A stretch of 39,096 nt of DNA from NCBI GenBank assembly GCA_964398985.1, contig CAYNOS010000023.1, positions 1 to 39,096 on the forward strand, written 5' to 3'. The notes under the pieces were generated by a model. The model searched no databases, was not told the DNA's origin, and saw only the letters and a list, made by a program, of their open reading frames with translations. Source of the stretch: CAYMRL01 sp964398985 (lineage in GTDB: Bacteria; Deinococcota; Deinococci; Deinococcales; Trueperaceae). Shown piece after piece: positions 33,699-39,096 of this stretch. Numbering within the stretch: position 1 is the stretch's first letter; every line of letters starts with the position of its first letter. The position numbers were made by a program, and so were the translations under genes.

Positions 33699-35633
33699 GT
33701 GGCAGACAGCATCCAATCCGTACTTCAGGAGGCGCGGCGTTTCGCTCCGCCGAAGGCTTTCAAGGAGGCGGCGCACCTTTCCGACCCGGAGGAGTATCAG
33801 CGCCTGTATCGTGAGTCGCTGGAGGACCCGGAGGCATTCTGGTCGGCCGCGGCGGCCGACCTCCACTGGTTCGAGCCCTGGGAGCGGGTGCTCGAGTGGG
33901 ACGAGCCGCACGCCCGTTGGTTCGTGGGCGCCAAGACCAACCTCAGCTACAACTGCCTCGACCTGCAGGTCGCCCGCGGCCTCGCCAACAAGGTCGCACT
34001 CTTCTGGGAGGGCGAACCCGGCGACCGCCGCGTCATCACGTACGGCGAGCTCTTGCGCGAGGTCTCGAAGTTCGCGAACGTCCTGCAGGACAAGGGCGTG
34101 TCGTTGGGCGACATGGTCGCCATCTACATGCCGATGATCCCCGAGGCGCTGGTGGCGATGCTGGCCTGCGCGCGTATCGGCGCCACCCACTCGGTGGTGT
34201 TCGGAGGCTTCAGCTCGAGCGCCCTCGCCGACCGCATCAACGACGCCAGGGCGAAGCTGGTGGTCACGGCCGACGGCGGCTACCGGCGCGGCGCCGTCCT
34301 GCCGCTGAAGCCGGCGGTCGACGAGGCGTTGGCCAAGTGCCCGAGCGTCACGAGCGTGGTGGTCGTGAAACGCGCCGAGAACGACATCGACATGGAGCCC
34401 AGTCGCGACGACTGGTACCACGACCTCATGCGGCACGCCAGCCCAGAGTTCGAAGCGGTGCCGGTGGACTCGGAGCATCCCGCCTACGTGCTCTACACCT
34501 CCGGCTCGACCGGCAAGCCCAAAGGCGTCCTACACACCACCGGCGGCTACCTGGTCCACACCAACCTGACCAGCAAGTACGTCTTCGACCTGAAGCCCAA
34601 CGACGTATTCTGGTGCACCGCGGACATCGGCTGGGTCACGGGCCACAGCTACGTGGTGTACGGGATGCTCTCGAACGGCGTCACCCAGGTGATGTACGAG
34701 GGCAACCCCACCTACCCGGGGCCCGACCGTCTGTGGGAGATGGTCGCGCGCTACCGCGTGACGGTCTTCTACACCGCACCGACGGCGATCAGAGCGTTCA
34801 TGAAGCTCGGCGCCGAACACCCTGAACGTCACGACCTGACCAGCCTCAGGCTCATCGGCACGGTGGGAGAGCCGATCAACCCGGAGGCGTGGATGTGGTA
34901 CCGCCGGGTGATCGGCGGCGACCGCTGCCCCGTCGTCGACACCTGGTGGCAGACGGAGACCGGCGCGATCATGATCTCGACCTTGCCGGGAGTGCACACC
35001 ACCAAGCCTGGCTCCGCGGGTGTGCCGTTGTTCGGGGTCGAGGCCGAGGTCGTCGACGCCGACGGCAAGCGCGTGTCCGCCGACAAGGGCGGGTACCTGG
35101 TCGTGCGTAAGCCGTGGCCGGGGATGCTCAGGACCGTCTTCGGCGACGACGACCGCTACCGCAACCAGTACTGGGGCGAGGTCGAGCACGCGTACTTCTC
35201 GGGCGACGGCGCCCGTCAGGACGAAGACGGTTACTTCTGGATCATGGGTCGCGTCGACGACGTCGTCAACGTGTCGGGCCACCGCCTCGGCACGATGGAG
35301 ATCGAGTCGGCACTGGTCTCGCATCCGTCGGTGGCTGAAGCCGCCGTGGTCGGACGGCCGGACGAACTCAAGGGTCAGGGCATCGTGGCGTTCGTGACGC
35401 TCGAGGTCGGCAACGAACCTAGCGACCGGCTCCGCGACGAACTGCGCGCGCACGTCGCTCACGAGATCGGGGCGATCGCCAGGCCCGACGAGATCCGCTT
35501 CGCCGACGGCCTGCCGAAGACTCGCTCCGGCAAGATCATGCGCCGGCTGCTGCGCTCGGTCGCCTCGGGTCAAGAGCTGTCCGGGGACGTCAGCACGCTC
35601 GAGGACCGGAGCGTGGTCGAGAGCTTGCGGTAG
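33699..35633 (+). CDS. acsA: Acetyl-CoA synthetase (AMP-forming)
   Basis: A 644-residue adenylating enzyme making acetyl-CoA from acetate, ATP and CoA via acetyl-AMP. Visible: YTSGSTGKPKG (about 267-277), ADIGWVTGHSYVVYG, WWQTETGAIMIS (about 413-424), YFSGDGARQDEDGYFWIMGRVDDVVNVSGHRLGT, and TRSGKIMRR with Lys612, the residue reversibly acetylated in Acs enzymes. Length matches Acs (about 650) rather than propionyl-CoA synthetases, though activity on propionate is possible. The start is GTG at 33699 with a strong GGAGGAG, a leadered gene unlike most here. It converges on the MFS gene. Confidence 0.95.
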   Translation: MADSIQSVLQEARRFAPPKAFKEAAHLSDPEEYQRLYRESLEDPEAFWSAAAADLHWFEPWERVLEWDEPHARWFVGAKTNLSYNCLDLQVARGLANKVALFWEGEPGDRRVITYGELLREVSKFANVLQDKGVSLGDMVAIYMPMIPEALVAMLACARIGATHSVVFGGFSSSALADRINDARAKLVVTADGGYRRGAVLPLKPAVDEALAKCPSVTSVVVVKRAENDIDMEPSRDDWYHDLMRHASPEFEAVPVDSEHPAYVLYTSGSTGKPKGVLHTTGGYLVHTNLTSKYVFDLKPNDVFWCTADIGWVTGHSYVVYGMLSNGVTQVMYEGNPTYPGPDRLWEMVARYRVTVFYTAPTAIRAFMKLGAEHPERHDLTSLRLIGTVGEPINPEAWMWYRRVIGGDRCPVVDTWWQTETGAIMISTLPGVHTTKPGSAGVPLFGVEAEVVDADGKRVSADKGGYLVVRKPWPGMLRTVFGDDDRYRNQYWGEVEHAYFSGDGARQDEDGYFWIMGRVDDVVNVSGHRLGTMEIESALVSHPSVAEAAVVGRPDELKGQGIVAFVTLEVGNEPSDRLRDELRAHVAHEIGAIARPDEIRFADGLPKTRSGKIMRRLLRSVASGQELSGDVSTLEDRSVVESLR

Positions 35634-35677
35634 AGCTAGGACCAGCAGGCGGATGCGCCACTCGCGGGCGCGGCGGG

Positions 35678-35693
35678 CGGCGGGTGCCCGCCG
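35678..35693. terminator. Hairpin between convergent acsA and MFS genes
   Basis: CGGCGGG-TG-CCCGCCG inverted repeat (6-bp stem with a 4-nt loop) 44 nt past the acsA stop and 5 nt past the MFS stop on the other strand. No T-run, but it is well placed for a bidirectional terminator. Confidence 0.4.
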
Positions 35694-35698
35694 GTCCG

Positions 35699-36946
35699 TC
35701 ATGGGGCGTCGGGCAGCGAACGCAGATGACGCACGTCGGACGACCAGATCACGGCCAACTGAACCAGGAAGCCGCACGCCGCCGCGATCAGGCAAGCCGC
35801 GGGGCCCGACAGGGTCGCGAGCGCCGCTCCCACGGCCGCCCCGACCGGCCTGGCTCCGAAGGTGGCCGTGACCAGCAGCGCAGAGACGCGGCCCAGCATG
35901 TCGTTCTCCGTCACCACCTGCCTCAGCGTGGTGGTCGAGATGGTCCACAGGACCGGACCCAGGCCGAAGAGCAGGAACCCGACGGCGGCCAGGACGGGCA
36001 CCGGCAACCAGACGGTGAGCAGAACCAGCACTGCCGCCATGAACCCCGCGAGTGGCCCCAACACCACGATGGTGCCGAACCTCAGCCTGCGCCCCACCAC
36101 CGGGGCCAGCGCGGCGCCCACCACCATGCCGAGGCCCGAGAGTCCCAGTGTGAGCCCGACCGAGGTCGCGCTCATGCCGAGGTTGGCCACCGCGTAGGCG
36201 ACGAATACCGCCTGCAGAACGAACGAGGCGGCGTTGAACACGACCGCCGTCACGAAGATGGGCCTCAACAGCGGGTGGCCGGCCACGAACACGGCCGCCT
36301 GCCGCAACTCGGCGAGCGGTTTCCTCGCAGGCGGGGTAGACCGTCCCTCCTGCGGCAGGCGCGTGAGGAGCGTCGCGCCCCCCAGGGCCAGCGTCGCGGC
36401 GAACGCGTAGGTGACCGGCACACCGGTCCGCGCGATGGCGACGCCTCCCAGTACCGGTCCTAAGGAGTAGGCGACGCTGCGCGCCAGTTCCAGCCACCTG
36501 TTGGCGTCCCCCAACTGCGGGCGCGGCACCAGCCGGGGCACCATGGCGGGCACGGTGACGAAGTAGCAGACGGTGCCGAGCGCGGCCACGAAGCCGAGCA
36601 GCGCCAGCGACGGCAGGCCGAGAACCCCCAACCCCGCCAGTGCGCCCACGGCCAGCAGGGCCACGAACCTCAGGCTTTCGGCTGCAAGCATCAGCCTGCG
36701 CCGGGACCACCTGTCGGCGATGAGACCGACGGGGATGGCGAAGAGCAGGAACGGCAGCGTCTGCACCGTCTGGAGCCAGCCGACCTCGGCGGGGCCCGCC
36801 GCGAACAGCAGTACGGCGGCCAACGGCGCCGCCGCCAGAGCCACCTGGTCGGCGCCCATGGCGCACAGGCCCGACCAGCCGAGGTGCCGAAAGGCGGTCG
36901 GAAGAGGCATCTGGTGAACGGCGGGAGCTTGCGCGACTCGTTGCAT
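35699..36946 (-). CDS. MFS transporter, DHA3/EntS-like exporter
   Basis: A 415-residue inner-membrane transporter with about 12 hydrophobic segments. The family marker IPVGLIADRWSRRRLMLAAE (about 72-91) is the GxLaDRxsRR loop A motif, and TTTLRQVVTENDMLGRVSAL (about 335-354) is the matching loop in the second half seen in DHA3/EntS-type exporters. The substrate could be a drug or siderophore-like compound and is not determined. ATG at 36946 is preferred to the downstream Met (36910) because TAACCT lies 7 nt before it. It diverges from ada across 183 nt that hold the 34-bp palindrome. Confidence 0.87.
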   Translation of the reverse strand: MQRVAQAPAVHQMPLPTAFRHLGWSGLCAMGADQVALAAAPLAAVLLFAAGPAEVGWLQTVQTLPFLLFAIPVGLIADRWSRRRLMLAAESLRFVALLAVGALAGLGVLGLPSLALLGFVAALGTVCYFVTVPAMVPRLVPRPQLGDANRWLELARSVAYSLGPVLGGVAIARTGVPVTYAFAATLALGGATLLTRLPQEGRSTPPARKPLAELRQAAVFVAGHPLLRPIFVTAVVFNAASFVLQAVFVAYAVANLGMSATSVGLTLGLSGLGMVVGAALAPVVGRRLRFGTIVVLGPLAGFMAAVLVLLTVWLPVPVLAAVGFLLFGLGPVLWTISTTTLRQVVTENDMLGRVSALLVTATFGARPVGAAVGAALATLSGPAACLIAAACGFLVQLAVIWSSDVRHLRSLPDAP

Positions 36947-36953
36947 GGGCAGG

Positions 36954-36959
36954 AGGTTA
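36954..36959 (-). promoter_or_regulatory. -10 hexamer TAACCT, leaderless MFS transcript
   Basis: TAACCT lies 7 nt upstream of the ATG at 36946. The 34-bp palindrome starts 31 nt further upstream, at about the -45 position. Confidence 0.5.
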
Positions 36960-36990
36960 GGCGCCGCCGCACCGCTCCCGATATCCGGAT

Positions 36991-37024
36991 CTTGCTCTCG
37001 AATCCGCGCGGATTCGAGAGCAAG
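36991..37024. repeat. Perfect 34-bp palindrome
   Basis: Each arm is the 17-mer CTTGCTCTCGAATCCGC and its exact complement, with no spacer (centre CGCG). It lies in the mfs/ada intergenic region, 45 nt from the mfs start and 105 nt from the ada start. An 8-bp palindrome ATCCGGAT (36983-36990) abuts it. As RNA either strand would form a long hairpin; as DNA it could be an operator. Confidence 0.95.
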
Positions 37025-37053
37025 GACTGGAGTGCGAACTCCCCCCGCCGATG

Positions 37054-37097
37054 GGCATGCTGACTGGCAGGTCCAAGCCGCCCACCCAGGCATGCTG
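37054..37097 (+). repeat. Direct repeats GGCATGCTG upstream of ada
   Basis: GGCATGCTG at 37054-37062 and again at 37089-37097, 35 bp apart start to start, in the ada upstream region. The second copy contains CATGCT, which could serve as a poor -10 for ada. Confidence 0.6.
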
Positions 37098-37129
37098 GCA
37101 TCAGGGCCCCGTCGTAGAGGAGAATCACG

Positions 37130-38221
37130 ATGAAGCTGATGACCGCCTCCGACAACCACACCCCACGACCCGCCGAGTCGCTCGATCCGCGCCTGGCGAG
37201 GATCAGGGCTCGTGACGAGACCGCCGACGGGCAGTTCTGGTACTCGGTCGCGACGACCGGCGTCTACTGCCGCCCCTCGTGCCCGTCCCGCACCGCCAAT
37301 GCCGCCAACGTTCGCATCCACGACACGATAGAGAGCGCCAGAGCAGCCGGCTTCCGTCCCTGCAAACGCTGCGATCCCGACGGTCCCCCGCTGGCGGTGA
37401 AGCGCGCGGCTCTGATCGAGAAGGCCTGCCGCTTGATCGAGCAGAGCGAGGAGGAGCCGACGCTCGGCGAGCTCGCCGCGGCGGTGGGCCTCAGCCCGAG
37501 CCACTTCCACCGCCTCTTCAGGGCCCTCACCGGCGTGACGCCCAAGGCGTACGCCGGCGCTCACCGCGCCAGTCGCGTCAGGCGCAGCCTGGCAACCGGC
37601 AGCAGCGTGACCGAGGCGCTCTACGACGCCGGCTTCAACTCCAGCGGGCGCTTCTACGCCCAGTCGACCGGCATGCTGGGCATGACGCCTTCGACCTACC
37701 GGGCAGGCGGCACCGACGAGGAGATCCGCTTCGCGATCGGTGAGTCCTCGCTCGGGGCCATCCTGGTCGCGTCCAGCGACAAGGGCGTGGCCGCGATCTT
37801 GATGGGCGACGAGCCCGCTGGGCTGATCCGCGACCTGCACCAGCGCTTCCCCAGAGCGCGACTGATCGGCGCCGACCGCGACTACGAGGACTTGGTGGCA
37901 CGGGTCGTGGGCCTGGTCGAGGCTCCCGGCCTCGGCGCCGACCTGCCCCTGGACGTGAGGGGCACGGCTTTCCAGCAACGCGTGTGGCTGGCCCTGCGCC
38001 AGATCCCGGTCGGGACCACCGCGACCTACGCCGAGATCGCCGAGCGCATCGACGCACCCAGCGCGGTGCGCGCCGTCGCGGGTGCCTGCGCCGCCAACAA
38101 GCTGGCGGTCGCCATACCGTGCCACCGCGTCGTCCGCAGCGACGGCAGCCTGTCGGGTTACGCGTGGGGCGTGGAACGCAAGCGCGCCCTGCTCGAGCGG
38201 GAGTCGCTGGCTGGCGACTAG
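37130..38221 (+). CDS. ada: Ada: bifunctional methylphosphotriester/O6-methylguanine repair protein and regulator
   Basis: 363 residues with the E. coli Ada layout. N-Ada zinc centre: Cys47 (nucleophile equivalent to E. coli Cys38), Cys51, Cys78 and Cys81, with identical spacing. The AraC-type helix-turn-helix follows at about 95-195 (LIEKACRLIEQSEEEPTLGELAAAVGLSPSHFHRLFRALTGVTPKAYA). The C-terminal O6-methylguanine transferase domain has IPCHRVV with nucleophile Cys331. Methyl transfer to N-Ada turns the protein into an activator, usually of its own operon. The start is ATG at 37130, preceded by GAGGAG, so this gene is leadered. It diverges from an MFS gene and converges on an EamA gene. Confidence 0.95.
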   Translation: MKLMTASDNHTPRPAESLDPRLARIRARDETADGQFWYSVATTGVYCRPSCPSRTANAANVRIHDTIESARAAGFRPCKRCDPDGPPLAVKRAALIEKACRLIEQSEEEPTLGELAAAVGLSPSHFHRLFRALTGVTPKAYAGAHRASRVRRSLATGSSVTEALYDAGFNSSGRFYAQSTGMLGMTPSTYRAGGTDEEIRFAIGESSLGAILVASSDKGVAAILMGDEPAGLIRDLHQRFPRARLIGADRDYEDLVARVVGLVEAPGLGADLPLDVRGTAFQQRVWLALRQIPVGTTATYAEIAERIDAPSAVRAVAGACAANKLAVAIPCHRVVRSDGSLSGYAWGVERKRALLERESLAGD

Positions 38222-38239
38222 CGCCGGCTGGCGACTAGC
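38209..38239 (+). repeat. Tandem 14-bp repeat over two convergent stop codons
   Basis: GGCTGGCGACTAGC occurs at 38209-38222 and 38226-38239 (17-bp period). The CTAG of the first copy holds the ada stop; the CTAG of the second holds the stop of the EamA gene on the minus strand. Confidence 0.9.
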
Positions 38240-39096
38240 TCTGGCTGCCGGCCAACCGCGGCGCAGGCAGCCGCACCTGGGCGATGACCATGGCCAAGAG
38301 CATCAGCGTCCCGCCGATCCAGCCGAGCACGCCGAGCCGCTCCCCCAACAGCAGATAGGCGAACAGGGAGGCAAAGGCCGGCTCCAGCACGAAGACCAGC
38401 GCTGCGAGGTGGGCGGGCACCACGCGCTGCGCATAGGTCTGGATGATCGCCACCAGCGCCGTGGCGACCGCGGCGAGGTAGACGATCGCGAGGTAGGTGG
38501 TCAGCGGCACTGCGACCAGATCGCCGACCTGCGGCAGCGCCCACAGCCATGCCAGCAGCGCCATCGGCACGTGCTGCATGAAAGCCAGCGCGGCGCCTCG
38601 AACCTTCCCCGCCACCTCGCCCAGGTAGACGATGTAGATCGCGTAGCTCAGGGCGGTGACCATCACCAGCAGGTCGCCGCCGTTGACTGCCGCCATCCCG
38701 TCGCGCAGCGTGATCAGAGCGAGGCCGGCCAGCGCGACGCCGGCTGCGGTGTACACCCTCGCGGCCAGCGTCTGCCTCCACACCAACCGACCGACCAGCG
38801 GCGTCAGGATCACCGACAGACCGGTGATGAAGGCGGCGTTCGAAGCGCTGGTGACCGCCAGCCCCAGCGTCTGCGTCACGAACCCGAGGAAGGACAGCAC
38901 GCCGAGGAGCAGCGCCGGGACCAGCGCCCGCCTGTCCCACCCTGCCCACGCCAACAGCACCCCGGCCAGCGTGAAGCGCACGGCCAAGAGCAGCGGAACC
39001 GAGATCGTGTCGAGCGCCTCTTTGACGATCACGAAGGTGGTGCCCCAGATCATCGTCACGAGGATCAGCGAAACGAGGCCGACGGCGGGACTCACG
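38235..39096 (-). CDS. EamA (DMT) family transporter, at window edge
   Basis: About 286 residues are visible from a GTG at 39095, one base from the window end; the real start may be this codon or lie beyond it. About ten hydrophobic segments form two EamA repeats. IWGTTFVIVKEALDTISVPLLLAVRFTLAG and the late VFVLEPAFASLFAYLLLGERLGVLGWIGGTLMLLAMVI (EPvfaallayllLgE) are hallmark sequences of the YdcZ/RhaT-like DMT exporters. Length is already normal for the family (about 290-300), so little or nothing is missing. The substrate is unknown. It is distinct from the EamA gene at 7.6 kb. It converges on ada with 13 nt between stops. Confidence 0.88.
   Translation of the reverse strand, partial: VSPAVGLVSLILVTMIWGTTFVIVKEALDTISVPLLLAVRFTLAGVLLAWAGWDRRALVPALLLGVLSFLGFVTQTLGLAVTSASNAAFITGLSVILTPLVGRLVWRQTLAARVYTAAGVALAGLALITLRDGMAAVNGGDLLVMVTALSYAIYIVYLGEVAGKVRGAALAFMQHVPMALLAWLWALPQVGDLVAVPLTTYLAIVYLAAVATALVAIIQTYAQRVVPAHLAALVFVLEPAFASLFAYLLLGERLGVLGWIGGTLMLLAMVIAQVRLPAPRLAGSQS

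Noticed and set aside
34530..36866. 778-codon open frame on the minus strand spanning acsA and the MFS gene
   Set aside because: Runs antisense through acsA and out of frame through the MFS gene; both real genes carry complete motifs.
37051..37210. Possible leader-peptide frame (ATG at 37051) running into ada out of frame
   Set aside because: No ribosome binding site, and the composition is that of a chance frame. It would need ribosome profiling to revive.
36946..38125. In-frame extension of the MFS gene upstream, antisense to ada
   Set aside because: TAACCT 7 nt before the ATG at 36946 and the normal MFS N-terminus define the start; the upstream part is antisense to ada.

Overview
The window is 39 kb of GC-rich bacterial chromosome packed with housekeeping and accessory genes. 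About 37 protein genes are supported, the first and possibly the last being cut by the window edges. I see no rRNA, tRNA, IS element, prophage, CRISPR array or defence island. GTG and TTG starts are frequent, and many cistrons overlap by 4 nt. At least sixteen genes have a TANNNT -10 hexamer (mostly TAGNNT) 5-8 nt before the start codon with no room for a Shine-Dalgarno site, i.e. leaderless transcripts. Leaderless promoters of this form, GC richness, TrmFO, a lipoprotein N-acyltransferase and the competence genes together suggest Deinococcota, perhaps the Truepera side. That placement is inference, not proof.

Layout. 1-3.6 kb (-): the start of recA, then SDR oxidoreductase, SAM methyltransferase and acyl-CoA dehydrogenase as a small lipid/acyl-CoA operon. 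3.6-7.6 kb: a subtilisin-like lipoprotein (+) converging on a rhomboid protease fused to a helical-repeat region (-), then plsY (+). 7.6-15.5 kb (-): one long same-strand run, comEA-comEC (DNA uptake), Ser/Thr kinase, holA, meaB, coaD, hslO (Hsp33), EamA transporter, with internal leaderless promoters. 15.6-17.3 kb (-): sodA with a strong UUCG terminator, and acuI. 17.3-18.4 kb (+): dsbA-dsbB. 18.4-23.0 kb (-): metallophosphoesterase-DUF983 and trmFO-ltaA-aroE, the cistrons of each set joined by 4-nt overlaps. 23.1-25.8 kb: a secreted DUF3298 protein and an unrecognised membrane protein. 25.8-33.6 kb (+): helical-repeat protein, SpoU methylase, small unknown, M20 peptidase, lnt, trkA-trkH. 33.7-35.6 kb (+): acsA with a leadered promoter. 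35.7-39.1 kb: MFS exporter diverging from ada across a perfect 34-bp palindrome, and a second EamA transporter.

Functional threads. Envelope: plsY makes phospholipid precursors, lnt matures lipoproteins such as the subtilase, rhomboid and subtilase are envelope proteases, and DsbA/DsbB oxidise secreted proteins. Stress and DNA: recA, ada, sodA, Hsp33, comEA/comEC and holA. Acyl-CoA and C2/C3 metabolism: acyl-CoA dehydrogenase, acuI, meaB, acsA, coaD. Ion balance: trkAH.

I did not find a clear undescribed multi-gene system. The items most worth a second look are the leaderless promoter code (including stop codons that form part of the next gene's -10), an Hsp33 with four extra C-terminal cysteines, the rhomboid-repeat fusion, the kinase between comEC and holA, an SDR lacking its catalytic Tyr and Lys, and the 34-bp palindrome at mfs/ada.
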